Origin: an uncultured Lachnospiraceae bacterium
Lineage (GTDB): Bacteria > Bacillota > Clostridia > Lachnospirales > Lachnospiraceae
Direction of reading: 5' to 3'
Length of the DNA: 64,000 bases
Assembly: GCA_947588845.1 (NCBI GenBank)
Contig: CANQAR010000002.1
Coordinates: 86,988-150,987 of the forward strand
Positions 1 through 8,676 of the stretch are shown piece by piece. Made by a program: the position numbers and the translations under genes. Under the pieces are notes generated by a model, which was not told the origin of the DNA, made no database searches, and saw only the letters and a list, made by a program, of their open reading frames with translations. Numbering within the stretch: position 1 is the first letter of the stretch; each line of letters opens with the position of its first letter.

Positions 1-1436
1 ACGACAAATGTCTTCAGTATTTCCTGCCGGTAGTTCAGGAAACGGCCGATCGCAAGTCCGTTCAGGATACTCACCAGAACGGCAAAAAAGATATTGGCGT
101 AAATGACCGCGTATATATTCAGATTCGCCGCTGTCAGCAGAAAATACAGCAGGATAAAGTGAAAAACAAGCGCAACCGCACAGTTGATCAGCGGCTGTCT
201 CAGTTTTCCCAGTCCCTGGAGAATACCTGTTGTAAGCGTCGAAAGTCCATAAAAGATCGTCATCAGCGCTCCTGCCTGCATGATTCCCGTGGCAAGCGGA
301 AGTCCCGTTTTCGTGCTCGGGAACAGCAGCTGAATGATTGGCCCTCCGAGCGCCGCCATACCCACCGCGCTCGGAATCGTCAGCAGCATCGTAAAACGTA
401 TGGAAGTCTGTACCTTTTCCACCGCTTCCCCTCTGCTTCTTCTCTGCATTGCCGCCGTAAGACTCGGAACAATCGACGGAGCGAGACAGGAGGCAAGCGA
501 CAGCGGCACATTCATCAGAACGCGGAACTTTCCTGTATAAATTCCCCAGATCGTTCCATACTGTCCTTCCGTGTATCCCTGGCCGCGGAGCACCCGGTTA
601 AAAATACCCTGATCCGCCACGTTTGTGATGTTATAAAGAACCGTACTCAGAATAATCGGCAGAATCGTGGCCGCCAGAACGTGATAAATCTCACTTCTTG
701 ACTCGCGCCGGTCTGTATGATCCCTGCGCATCTTTGCCGCGATCGCATCCTTTTTTCCGATATAGATCATCATCATGAAGATCATCGCCACGGTAAGGCT
801 TACAACCGTACCAAACGTCCCGCCGGCCGCTCCCCATGCCGGGCCAAGCAGTTCATTGCCGTTATCCGCCGCCAGGCTCATCCCGTAATTATACATGACG
901 CCTGCACAGACAATGGTCACAACCGCATTTATAATCTGCTCTACAACCTGGGAAACCGCTGTCGGAACCATGGTGGAATATCCCTGAAAATATCCGCGGA
1001 ACGCTCCCACGATCGCACAGATCAGAATGGCAGGCGCAAGCACGCGCAGCGCATGTACCGCAAGCTCAAAGGACATCACATATTTTGTAATAAATCCTGC
1101 CAGCAAATACGTCAGAAGCGCCGCGATGCCGCCCGCGACGACAGCAAAACGGACTGCACACAGAAAAACTCTGTGCGCATTCCGGTATTCTCTGCGGTTC
1201 ACCCGCTCCGACACCAGCTTGGAAACCGCAAGCGGCAGGCTGAATGACGATATCATGAGAATAATATTGTAGATTTCATTCGCGGTTGAATAATAACTGT
1301 TTCCCGTATCCCCAAGAATATTCGTCAGCGGGAACCGGTAGAGCATGCCGATGATTTTTGCGATAATCGAAGCGGCCGCAAGTATCGATCCCTGAACCAG
1401 ATAATTTTTACTGCTTGTCCTTTTCTTACTCTTCAC
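1..1436 (-). CDS. Polysaccharide/lipid-linked flippase, SpoVB/MurJ-like (3' end outside window)
   Basis: A multi-pass membrane protein of the MOP exporter superfamily (polysaccharide biosynthesis, SpoVB/MurJ/Wzx group) that would move a lipid-linked sugar across the membrane. I translated it directly: GTG start at 1436, at least 478 codons, running off the window at base 1. The N-terminus (residues ~10-35) has the family pattern of a hydrophobic segment followed by KIIGMLYRFPLTNILG. Many hydrophobic helices follow, joined by short basic loops. The start is set by GGGAG six bases upstream; that site lies in the arm of a repeated hairpin. It is the last gene after DUF3048 in the same direction. 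Substrate cannot be told; a peptidoglycan or spore-wall precursor is possible. Confidence 0.85.
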   Translation of the reverse strand, partial: MKSKKRTSSKNYLVQGSILAAASIIAKIIGMLYRFPLTNILGDTGNSYYSTANEIYNIILMISSFSLPLAVSKLVSERVNRREYRNAHRVFLCAVRFAVVAGGIAALLTYLLAGFITKYVMSFELAVHALRVLAPAILICAIVGAFRGYFQGYSTMVPTAVSQVVEQIINAVVTIVCAGVMYNYGMSLAADNGNELLGPAWGAAGGTFGTVVSLTVAMIFMMMIYIGKKDAIAAKMRRDHTDRRESRSEIYHVLAATILPIILSTVLYNITNVADQGIFNRVLRGQGYTEGQYGTIWGIYTGKFRVLMNVPLSLASCLAPSIVPSLTAAMQRRSRGEAVEKVQTSIRFTMLLTIPSAVGMAALGGPIIQLLFPSTKTGLPLATGIMQAGALMTIFYGLSTLTTGILQGLGKLRQPLINCAVALVFHFILLYFLLTAANLNIYAVIYANIFFAVLVSILNGLAIGRFLNYRQEILKTFV

Positions 1437-1449
1437 AATAAACTCCCAT

Positions 1450-1567
1450 GCCCGCGCTGCGGGTGCCACCGTGAGTGAAAGCCCGATGGCCATTCGCCGG
1501 TGCATGCCCCAAAGGACCAGCTTCGCGTCGCGAGCATGTCCATTGATGGCCTCCGTCCGGGGCTTTC
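1450..1567. repeat. Intergenic hairpin cluster between DUF3048 gene and flippase
   Basis: Two inverted repeats. The short one (1450-1464) is CCCGC-GCT-GCGGG and recurs near 10.04 and 45.32 kb. The long one pairs GAAAGCCC (1477-1484) with GGGCTTTC (1560-1567) and, inside, GGCCAT (1488-1493) with ATGGCC (1546-1551). There is no T-run, so it is not a clear terminator. It probably lies in the RNA between the two minus-strand genes. Confidence 0.6.
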
Positions 1568-1581
1568 ACAGTAACCTTTAA

Positions 1582-2715
1582 TTAATTTCCGCTGTTTGCA
1601 AAAGAATCCATGTCAGGATAAAGGGCAACCTGATCGCTCTTTGTGTCCAGAACAATACATACCCACGTCTTGCCCTGATTAAGAGTAATCTCATTGCCGT
1701 CCAGATCATAATAGTGCGTCACACCGAAATTTTCTTCGGCAAACGCGTCTTCTGTATTAACCGCATCCTTTCTCCATGTAATATCGACCGCTTTCCCGTT
1801 TGTGATGTATTTGCCTTCTCCTCCGGAAATCGTATCAATATTCAGATATCCGTTCTCGTCAAACGGCTCCCAGGAGCAGTACTGAAGAATGATGTTTGTG
1901 TACGTAAGGCCGTTTCCCGTCAGCATGTCAGTCTGGGGACCGCCGTACTGATACCGGGAATATTTGCCGGTGGAACTGTCATAGGTGAAATATGCGCTGT
2001 TGTACTCATATCCCGGAACAACCACGACCGCATCCACGCCGCCGTCAAGCGTCACAGGCGCACCGTCCTGCGCAAACTGATAATGGCCGTTCTGCGCAAG
2101 ATACTCGTCAGAATAAGTTACCGGATAATTTCTGAATTTGATCCCTTCCTGCACAAGCTCATAATTGGTAAATACATTGTGAGGCGCCTCAAAATCATCC
2201 GAGCGGTAATACATAATATCGCCTTCGCCTTCCCCCGCTTCCTCCAGACCGCTCAGATTCAGCGTTTCAGGGCGGTTCAGAAGATCAAGCGCGTAAACTG
2301 CCTGTCCAAAATGCAGATAATATGTATCAAATTCCCTTGCAAAGTAGACAAAGTAATTGCGGCAGCTGCGCACGGATCCGATGCGGTCCACGTCCTGATA
2401 GTCCTCAAGAATTCCCATCAGACGGGTGATTCCTCCCTCAACCGGGGCCTCATAGACAATCTCGGCGTTCGCGATACCGGACTGTGGAAGCGCACTCTGA
2501 ATATTATTATACATGACCGAGATTGCCCTGGCGCGCCCGATCGTGTCCGGAACCATTTTTCCGGTCAGAAAGCTTCTGACCATCTCTCCCGTAAATTCTC
2601 CCGACGGAGCCGCTTCCTCAGCAGATGCATATATGGAAGCGCCAGATACGCTTCCCACTGCCAGCGCGGCAGCAAGTACCGCGGTTCCCAGTCTTTTCCA
2701 AATCCTGTTCTTCAT
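1582..2715 (-). CDS. DUF3048 (YerB-like) secreted protein
   Basis: 377 residues with an N-terminal signal peptide (about residues 1-32, basic start, AAALAVGS core, ASA-E cleavage site). No lipobox cysteine is present, so it should be released or non-covalently attached, unlike the lipoprotein YerB of Bacillus. The body matches the DUF3048 pattern: RAISVMYNN, YEAPVEGGITRLMG, DRIGSVRSCRNYFVYFARE and a C-terminal half ending in a beta-rich module with GKTWVCIVL. The molecular role of the family is unknown. Start is supported by AGGAGG upstream. It follows ybeY by 13 bases and is likely co-transcribed. Confidence 0.85.
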   Translation of the reverse strand: MKNRIWKRLGTAVLAAALAVGSVSGASIYASAEEAAPSGEFTGEMVRSFLTGKMVPDTIGRARAISVMYNNIQSALPQSGIANAEIVYEAPVEGGITRLMGILEDYQDVDRIGSVRSCRNYFVYFAREFDTYYLHFGQAVYALDLLNRPETLNLSGLEEAGEGEGDIMYYRSDDFEAPHNVFTNYELVQEGIKFRNYPVTYSDEYLAQNGHYQFAQDGAPVTLDGGVDAVVVVPGYEYNSAYFTYDSSTGKYSRYQYGGPQTDMLTGNGLTYTNIILQYCSWEPFDENGYLNIDTISGGEGKYITNGKAVDITWRKDAVNTEDAFAEENFGVTHYYDLDGNEITLNQGKTWVCIVLDTKSDQVALYPDMDSFANSGN

Positions 2716-2728
2716 TTATGATTCCTCC

Positions 2729-3226
2729 TTATCTTAAGATAGCCAGCTGCTGCAGAATCTCCTCCTGTTTCTGTTCCATCACGGCAGCCTCCCCCGCTTC
2801 CATATGATCGTAGCCAAAGAGATGCAGCATGCTGTGCGCCACAAGAAACGCGAACTCCCGCCGGACACTGTGTCCGTACTCCTTCGCCTGCGCAAGCACG
2901 CGGGCTGCGCAGATCACAATATCTCCCAGCAACAGTTCCCCTGTATCCGGGTCAAAACAGTCCTCCCCGTCCTCCTCAAGAAAGGAGAAATCTCCGGGCG
3001 TCTCATATTCAACCATCGGAAATGACAGGACATCCGTCGCGCGGTCAATGCCGCGATGCGCAAGGTTCAGGCCGTGAATCACATCTTCATCCGTGACCAG
3101 AACGCTCACCTGCGCCTCATACGGACATTCCATGTATTCAAGAGCCTGATTCACAACCAGAGCAGCGGTTTCTTCCATATCAATACCAGTTTCAAGAGAA
3201 CTCTCATTCGCAAAATCAACTGTCAT
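2729..3226 (-). CDS. ybeY: Endoribonuclease YbeY, rRNA maturation factor
   Basis: 165 residues. YbeY is a zinc-dependent single-strand endoribonuclease used in 16S rRNA 3'-end maturation and ribosome quality control. The zinc motif HSMLHLFGYDH lies at residues 131-141 and keeps all three histidines (131, 135, 141) with the family spacing. LSFPMVE precedes it as expected. Its ATG overlaps the phoH stop by one base (TGATG), so translation is probably coupled. The phoH-ybeY pairing is common in bacteria. Confidence 0.95.
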   Translation of the reverse strand: MTVDFANESSLETGIDMEETAALVVNQALEYMECPYEAQVSVLVTDEDVIHGLNLAHRGIDRATDVLSFPMVEYETPGDFSFLEEDGEDCFDPDTGELLLGDIVICAARVLAQAKEYGHSVRREFAFLVAHSMLHLFGYDHMEAGEAAVMEQKQEEILQQLAILR

Positions 3227-4239
3227 CAGGCACCTCCGCTCTTTCTGCGCTTTCCGGAAGCGTTCTTCGCACGCGGATTATCCCTGCGCCGCTCATATTC
3301 TTCGTACGCATTCACGATTTTCTGGACCAGAGGATGACGGACAACGTCCTTGCTCGTCAATGTGCAGAAACGAATATCCTCCACCTTGTTCAGTACACGG
3401 ATTGCCACGTCAAGGCCTGACGGCATATCCTTTGGAAGATCCTTCTGCGTCAGATCCCCGGTCACGACAACCTTGGAGCCAAAACCGATTCTGGTCAGAA
3501 ACATTTTCATCTGCGCCGGCGAAGTATTCTGCGCCTCGTCCAGAATAATAAACGCATTGTCGAGCGTCCTGCCGCGCATATACGCGAGCGGCGCGACCTC
3601 AATCAGCCCTTTCTCCATATTTTTCATAAAACTGTCCGGCCCCATGATCTGATACAGCGCATCGTAAAGCGGCCGCAGGTACGGATCCACCTTGCTCTGA
3701 AGATCCCCCGGCAGAAACCCGAGTTTCTCGCCGGCTTCAATCGCCGGCCTTGTCAGTATGATCCGGCTCACTTCCTCATTTTTAAATGCAGTAATGGCCA
3801 TCGCCATCGCAAGGTACGTCTTGCCGGTACCTGCCGGCCCCGTACCGAACACAATCATGTTTTTGCGGATCGCATCCACATAGTCTTTCTGCCCCAGAGT
3901 CTTGGGCTTGATCGGCTTTCCGCTGATCGTATGGCAGATGCAGTCCTGATCAATCTCCACGATCGCGGATTCTTTCTCCTCCATGGCAAGCGACAGCGTA
4001 TAGTCGACATTCTGCTCCGTGATCACATTGCCTCTCTTTGAAAGTTCGCAGAGGCTCTGCAGCACGCGCTTCGCCTGTTCCGCATTCGCCGGCCTCCCGA
4101 GTATTTTCACCGCTCCGTCCCGGCTGAGCACCGTCACCAGCAGCGTACGCTCAACCTTTTTTACAAACTGATCAAACTGCCCGAATACATTCCGTTCATG
4201 CTCCGCCGGAATCTCGATTGAAATCTCAACCATGTTCAT
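3226..4239 (-). CDS. phoH: PhoH family ATPase
   Basis: P-loop NTPase of the PhoH/YbeZ family, about 337 residues, thought to act with YbeY on RNA. Walker A is GTGPAGTGKT at residues 132-141 and Walker B is FIILDEAQN further on. The N-terminal ~90 residues form the small KH-like domain of this family; the end is rich in Lys/Arg. I place the start at ATG 4239, where AGGAGG lies 12 bases upstream; the reading frame is open further but enters yqfD. The gene therefore overlaps the end of yqfD by 14 bases. Confidence 0.93.
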   Translation of the reverse strand: MNMVEISIEIPAEHERNVFGQFDQFVKKVERTLLVTVLSRDGAVKILGRPANAEQAKRVLQSLCELSKRGNVITEQNVDYTLSLAMEEKESAIVEIDQDCICHTISGKPIKPKTLGQKDYVDAIRKNMIVFGTGPAGTGKTYLAMAMAITAFKNEEVSRIILTRPAIEAGEKLGFLPGDLQSKVDPYLRPLYDALYQIMGPDSFMKNMEKGLIEVAPLAYMRGRTLDNAFIILDEAQNTSPAQMKMFLTRIGFGSKVVVTGDLTQKDLPKDMPSGLDVAIRVLNKVEDIRFCTLTSKDVVRHPLVQKIVNAYEEYERRRDNPRAKNASGKRRKSGGA

Positions 4240-5551
4240 CCGTGTGTAATTCCTCCTGTGGTTCCCTGTGTAAAGTAACTCTTCTGACTGCCTCTTTCCC
4301 GACGTCAAGTGTGCCGGATACAGCGCAGAAATTCTCATACCATTCTATTTTAACATCATTTTCAAATAATTGAACCCCTTTTTGCTGTAAATTTATTAAG
4401 AATTGTCGAAAATTTTCATTGGCCAGAGCTTCCGCCTGCTCTTTTTCCAGGATTTCATCCCTGTATACGTATTCTTTCACCGTCAGCAGTTCCGCATACA
4501 GCGGAAGATAAAAATTCTCAAATAACTTTGCCTGCCTGATCTCTCTCTCAAAATCAAACTGCCTGTAGGGACTGTCAAGGCTGCCAATGCCAAACGGAAT
4601 ATCACCGATGCGCAGCAGAATCCCCCTTTTCGTCTCCCCGGTATACACTTTCCGGCGCACGGCAAACGGTATCCGGTCATGATATTCCATCGTACTGCGA
4701 ATCACGATATCCGCGTCAGGCGAGACATACTGATACGTTCTGACGGATCCCGAATCGTCATAGACGGGCAGGGCCCCGCTGACCAAGATCTCTCCGGCCT
4801 CCACCTGATCTCCGGCCTCCACCTGCGGCAGACCCTTTCTCACATAAATTGACACGACCGTTCCCGCTTCCGCAGCCGCCAGATCGGCAGGTTCATCTTT
4901 CTCCGGCCCTTCCTGTATTTCGGATTCCACACTCCCGTTTTTTTCTTTTTCCCCGTTTTCTGTCCCACCCGCATTCTCGCTCTCCGTCCCTGCTTCTTCT
5001 TCTGGTTCTTCCTTAGGAATTCCTTCCTTTACCGAGATGACAAGCCTCGTCCCTTCCAGCCGGGCCGCCACCCAGGTAAAATCCGTGAAATAATTCCGGA
5101 TATCAGCCGCAAGCGCCCTGCAGTCCACATTTTTCTTCAGCATTCCATGCGTTATTCCGATTCCATTCAGATACTCGAACAGCACATCATCCGTCCGGGA
5201 TACGTTGCCGTCTATCGTGATCAGCCAGATATGAGAGGAAAGCCAGAACATAAACAAAACCGCGGCCGCGATTCCCGCCAGATAAACCTTACGCTTTCTG
5301 TTCCTGTATACAAAAAAAGGAAGACCGTACCGCCTGGTGATCCGGATCCTGACATGGCTCTTCCTCGTGATCTCCCGGAGTTTTCTGAAATCTTCCTTTG
5401 ACAGATTTGCTTCATAGGATTCTCCTGCCGGGCAGAGATCCCACAGCATGATTTTATGAAAGGCACAGAGGTTCAAAAAACGATCGTAGGAATTGCCTGT
5501 GATCCGAATCCGAACATAGCCCCGCAAAAGTCTCAGTATTTTCAGTTCCAT
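4226..5551 (-). CDS. yqfD: Sporulation protein YqfD
   Basis: 441 residues, length and layout of YqfD. This is a mother-cell sporulation protein with an N-terminal soluble module (RLLRGYVRIRITG), a single transmembrane helix around residues 88-112 (LAGIAAAVLFMFWLS) and a large external part. Residues ~190-235 form a Glu-rich low-complexity spacer not essential to the family pattern. A biotinyl-like turn follows (VEAGDQVEAGEILVSG). It lies directly behind yqfC and overlaps phoH, which is the usual Firmicutes order. Expression is expected from the sigma-E-like promoter before yqfC. Confidence 0.92.
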   Translation of the reverse strand: MELKILRLLRGYVRIRITGNSYDRFLNLCAFHKIMLWDLCPAGESYEANLSKEDFRKLREITRKSHVRIRITRRYGLPFFVYRNRKRKVYLAGIAAAVLFMFWLSSHIWLITIDGNVSRTDDVLFEYLNGIGITHGMLKKNVDCRALAADIRNYFTDFTWVAARLEGTRLVISVKEGIPKEEPEEEAGTESENAGGTENGEKEKNGSVESEIQEGPEKDEPADLAAAEAGTVVSIYVRKGLPQVEAGDQVEAGEILVSGALPVYDDSGSVRTYQYVSPDADIVIRSTMEYHDRIPFAVRRKVYTGETKRGILLRIGDIPFGIGSLDSPYRQFDFEREIRQAKLFENFYLPLYAELLTVKEYVYRDEILEKEQAEALANENFRQFLINLQQKGVQLFENDVKIEWYENFCAVSGTLDVGKEAVRRVTLHREPQEELHTDEHG

Positions 5552-5580
5552 GTATCCCCCACCCTGCTTCCCGCCGATTT

Positions 5581-5856
5581 TTACTGATATTCCAGTTTCT
5601 GAATACAGCCTGTGATCTCAATCTCATCCTTCGCGTAGGACACAATTTTCAGCCGCCTGCCGAAAATGCAGACGGTTCTTTTCTTTGTCACAAGCCGGAT
5701 TTCCTCCTCCGTGTAAGAGGAAATCCCCCTGAAATTCTCAATCCAGACATGTTCCTGCCCATGCATGGAAATCATCACATTTTCTCTGGAAAAATCGTCG
5801 GGAAGTTGAAGCGCTTTTGTCAGGCCGCCTGCCAGCAGAGCATATTTCTCTTTCAT
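5581..5856 (-). CDS. yqfC: YabP/YqfC family sporulation protein
   Basis: 91 residues, small beta-rich protein of the YabP/YqfC family (core: the N-terminal DDFSRENVMISMHG and the later LKIVSYAKDEIEITG). YqfC and YqfD are sigma-E-regulated sporulation proteins in Bacillus; their exact action is unknown. The ribosome site is modest (GAGG). It is separated from metI by only 48 bases, in which a sporulation-type promoter can be seen, so it heads a sporulation-plus-housekeeping operon yqfC-yqfD-phoH-ybeY. Confidence 0.92.
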   Translation of the reverse strand: MKEKYALLAGGLTKALQLPDDFSRENVMISMHGQEHVWIENFRGISSYTEEEIRLVTKKRTVCIFGRRLKIVSYAKDEIEITGCIQKLEYQ

Positions 5857-5881
5857 AAACGCCTCAATCTGTTTATTATCC

Positions 5882-5908
5882 AGTATATGAGGGAAATTTT
5901 GGGGTTAT
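5882..5908 (-). promoter_or_regulatory. Sigma-E-like promoter for yqfC
   Basis: On minus, ATA (5908-5906) is followed after 16 bases by CATATACT (5889-5882). This resembles the sigma-E pattern (ATA, 16-18 bases, CATACA-T). The -35 overlaps the metI stop codon. No sigma-A -35/-10 pair is seen in the same gap. Confidence 0.55.
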
Positions 5909-6567
5909 GCCCGCCGCCGGTCCAGTTTTTTCGAGAGCATTGTCCCGATTCCCTGCATGATCTGTACCAGGGCCACCAGCACCACGAGCGTCAGAAGCAT
6001 GATGTCTGTCTGATATCTGTAATATCCGTAACGGATCGCTATATCTCCAAGCCCGCCTCCGCCGACGACTCCCGCCATCGCGGAATATCCGAGGATCGTT
6101 CCGAGCGCAATCGTCACGCCGACAAGCAGAGAAGTCCTCGCCTCGGCAAGCAGCACCTTCCAGATAATCGTTCCGGTGCCGGCCCCCATGCTGACAGCTG
6201 CCTCCACAACTCCCTGATCAACCTCCTTCAGGGAAGATTCCACCATACGGGCGATAAAAGGAGCCGCGGCAATGACAAGCGGAACCACCGTCGCGCTTGA
6301 ACCGTAAGTCTTTCCCACAATAAAGCGCGTCACCGGGATCACCAGAATCAGCAGAATCAGAAACGGAATGCTTCTTGCCAGGTTTACAATAAAATCCAGT
6401 ATCTTGTAGATGACGGCGTTCGGGCGGATTCCTTCCCGGTCAGTCACCGTCAGGACAATTCCGAGCGGAAGTCCCAGTATGTAGCCAAACAGAGTCGACA
6501 GCAGCGTCATATACAATGTGTCCCTTGTTCCCTCCAGAAGCATGAGCATCAATTCCCGGTCAAACAT
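5905..6567 (-). CDS. metI: Methionine ABC transporter permease MetI
   Basis: 220 residues with about five membrane helices, the normal size for MetI. The permease coupling loop is visible as MVESSLKEVDQGVVEAAVSMGAG. It passes methionine through the membrane, driven by MetN. Its ATG overlaps the last codons of metN by 8 bases, so the two are translationally coupled. Operon order is metQ-metN-metI. Confidence 0.93.
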   Translation of the reverse strand: MFDRELMLMLLEGTRDTLYMTLLSTLFGYILGLPLGIVLTVTDREGIRPNAVIYKILDFIVNLARSIPFLILLILVIPVTRFIVGKTYGSSATVVPLVIAAAPFIARMVESSLKEVDQGVVEAAVSMGAGTGTIIWKVLLAEARTSLLVGVTIALGTILGYSAMAGVVGGGGLGDIAIRYGYYRYQTDIMLLTLVVLVALVQIMQGIGTMLSKKLDRRRA

Positions 6568-7567
6568 AATTTTTCAACTCCTCCACTCCAAGATTTTTGT
6601 CGCGTATATACTGAATCATCCTGTCCGCGATCTCCTGTGACTCCGGAAGCTGCAGAATCATCTCACCCTCGGCATTCCCGTTGATTGTCTTTGTGTCGGC
6701 ATACAGAATATTCACCGGCGTTTTGAATTCCAGCGTAATATTTCCGATAATCGGCTCAAACGCGGTATGATTCGAAAAAGTGACGCGGATCGTCCTCTTC
6801 CCTCTCATCCGGCTGATCTGCTCTGTGCCGCTGATGATCAGTCTTCGCGCCGCCTCTGTCTTCGGGGAGCGGAACAGTTCCTCCACTGTACCGGATTCCT
6901 CCAGTCTCCCGTGATCAAGAACAGCCACATGACGGCAGATCTGCTGCACCACGCTCATCTCATGCGTGATCACCACGATCGTGATCCCGTACTCTTCATT
7001 GATCTGTTTCAGCAGCGCAAGAATCGATTTCGTCGTCTGCGGGTCAAGCGCGCTTGTCGCCTCATCACACAGAAGAATCGCAGGATTGTTTGCAAGAACT
7101 CTCGCAATCGCGACACGCTGCTTCTGTCCGCCCGAAAGCTGGGCCGGATACGCTTTCGCCTTCTCCTCCAGCCCGACAATCTGCAGAAGCTCCGCCGCGC
7201 GCTTTTTCGCGTCCTGCTTTTTCACGCCTGCAATTTCCATCGGAAAACATATATTGTCTGTCACATTTCTCTGCATCAGCAGATTGAAATGCTGAAAAAT
7301 CATGCCGATATTCTGTCTCCTCTGGCGCAGCTCCCTGGCGCTTAATCCGGCCAGATCCGTACCGTCGATCAGTACCCTCCCTGACGTCGGCCTCTCGAGC
7401 AGATTCAGACAGCGCACCAGCGTGCTCTTCCCCGCGCCGGACAGACCGATAATCCCGAAAATATCTCCCCGCTCCACCTCAAAACTGACATCATTGACCG
7501 CATCCACCCGGCGGTCTTTTTCTCCAAAAATTTTACTCACATGCTCAACCTGAATGATCGGGTCCAT
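6560..7567 (-). CDS. metN: Methionine ABC transporter ATPase MetN
   Basis: About 335 residues. Walker A GLSGAGKST, Q-loop, ABC signature LSGGQKQR and Walker B AILLCDEATSALD are all intact. The C-terminal ~75 residues (after RGKRTIRVTFSNH) form the NIL domain that binds methionine and inhibits transport when the cell is replete. The start is ATG 7567, preceded by GGGAGG at seven bases; the frame is open further upstream but only through the metQ-metN hairpin. Energises MetI. Confidence 0.95.
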   Translation of the reverse strand: MDPIIQVEHVSKIFGEKDRRVDAVNDVSFEVERGDIFGIIGLSGAGKSTLVRCLNLLERPTSGRVLIDGTDLAGLSARELRQRRQNIGMIFQHFNLLMQRNVTDNICFPMEIAGVKKQDAKKRAAELLQIVGLEEKAKAYPAQLSGGQKQRVAIARVLANNPAILLCDEATSALDPQTTKSILALLKQINEEYGITIVVITHEMSVVQQICRHVAVLDHGRLEESGTVEELFRSPKTEAARRLIISGTEQISRMRGKRTIRVTFSNHTAFEPIIGNITLEFKTPVNILYADTKTINGNAEGEMILQLPESQEIADRMIQYIRDKNLGVEELKNYV

Positions 7568-7614
7568 GTCATTCCTCCCATGTATGATACAGCCTTCCTT
7601 TCCGACTGTGCAGA

Positions 7615-7646
7615 CAGCCGCCGGTATAAAATGATACCGGCGGCTG
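7615..7646 (-). promoter_or_regulatory. 13-bp hairpin between metQ and metN
   Basis: CAGCCGCCGGTAT (7615-7627) and its perfect complement ATACCGGCGGCTG (7634-7646) enclose a 6-base loop. It is not followed by a T-run in the minus direction, so it does not look like a full terminator. It sits just after the abundant binding-protein gene and could protect the metQ 3' end or reduce read-through into metNI. Confidence 0.7.
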
Positions 7647-7704
7647 TATCGGCAATTCATGACCGCTGTGCGGCCTCATAATTCTTCAGAAACGGCTCCC
7701 TGCC

Positions 7705-8583
7705 TTACTCTGTCTCCGCTTCCGATGCTGCTTCGGCTTCCGTCACAGCTTCGGCTTCTCCTTCGGACTCCTCAAAAGGAATCACCGCTCCGTCATAGGT
7801 TTCCTCAATGTAGGATTTGATTTCATCGGAAGTAAGCGCCTGAACCAGTGCCTGAATTTTCTCGCTGTTCTCATTTCCTTCCTTTACCGCAATCACGTTC
7901 ACATACGTTTTGGCAGCCTCAGAATCAGACGACTCATAGGCAATGGAATCGTTCGCCACGGAGAAGCCTGCCTCCAGCGCGTAGTTTCCATTCAGGACGA
8001 CAAAAGCAACCTCATCCTTTACGCGGGATACCTGTGCAGCCTCAAGCTCCTGAATCTCTATCTCCTGCGGATTCTCCTCGATATCCTGCACTGTCGCGGC
8101 AAGACCGGCGCCTTCTTTCAAAGTGATGATGCCGTTCGCCTCGAGCAGAAGAAGCGCTCTCGCCTCATTGGTCGTATCGTTCGGCACCGCAATGACATCC
8201 CCAGTCTCCAGCTCGTCCAGCGAAGACTTTGTGCCCGGATAGATGCCAAACGGCTCGTAATGAATGCCTCCCGCATTTACAAGATGCGTATCATTGTTCG
8301 CGTTAAAGTCCTCCAGATAAGGAATATGCTGGAAATAGTTCGCGTCAAAGTCCCCGCTCTCCACAACAAGATTCGGCTGAACATAATCCTCGAACTCTGT
8401 GACTTCGAGCTCCCAGCCCTGCTCCTCAAGCAGCGGTTTTGCCTGCTCAAGAATCTCCGCATGCGGCGTCGGGGAAGCGGCGACCGTAATCACCTTGTCT
8501 TCATCGGCGCTGACCGCCAGAGGCGCTGCTACCGCTGAAACCGCGAGCGATAACGTTAAGAATGATACAAATAACTTTTTCAT
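7705..8583 (-). CDS. metQ: Methionine-binding protein MetQ (NlpA family)
   Basis: 292 residues, NlpA/MetQ family extracellular binding protein. Signal peptide spans about residues 1-27 (MKKLFVSFLTLSLAVSAVAA). Family blocks follow: TVAASPTPHAEILEQAKPLL, YVQPNLVVESGDFDANYFQH and IAVPNDTTNEARALLLLEANG. Two oddities: the signal region has no lipobox cysteine, so the protein may be processed by signal peptidase I; and the last ~22 residues are a Glu/Ala-rich tail absent from typical MetQ. First gene of metQ-metN-metI. Confidence 0.92.
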   Translation of the reverse strand: MKKLFVSFLTLSLAVSAVAAPLAVSADEDKVITVAASPTPHAEILEQAKPLLEEQGWELEVTEFEDYVQPNLVVESGDFDANYFQHIPYLEDFNANNDTHLVNAGGIHYEPFGIYPGTKSSLDELETGDVIAVPNDTTNEARALLLLEANGIITLKEGAGLAATVQDIEENPQEIEIQELEAAQVSRVKDEVAFVVLNGNYALEAGFSVANDSIAYESSDSEAAKTYVNVIAVKEGNENSEKIQALVQALTSDEIKSYIEETYDGAVIPFEESEGEAEAVTEAEAASEAETE

Positions 8584-8633
8584 GAATAATTCCTCCTCTT
8601 TTTTGATTCTAATATCCTATCGGAATTATAGGC

Positions 8634-8662
8634 ATTATAGCATTCCCCAAAGACTATGTCAA
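8634..8662 (-). promoter_or_regulatory. Consensus sigma-A promoter of metQNI
   Basis: On minus, TTGACA (8662-8657), a 17-base spacer, then TATAAT (8639-8634): a perfect match to the vegetative consensus. The untranslated leader is only about 44 bases, too short for a SAM riboswitch, so control by S-box RNA can be excluded at this promoter. Confidence 0.9.
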
Positions 8663-8676
8663 TATTTTTTATGACT

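Noticed and set aside
8584..8676. SAM riboswitch in front of metQ
   Set aside because: The gap is 93 bases and the promoter leaves a ~44-base leader, too short for any SAM class.
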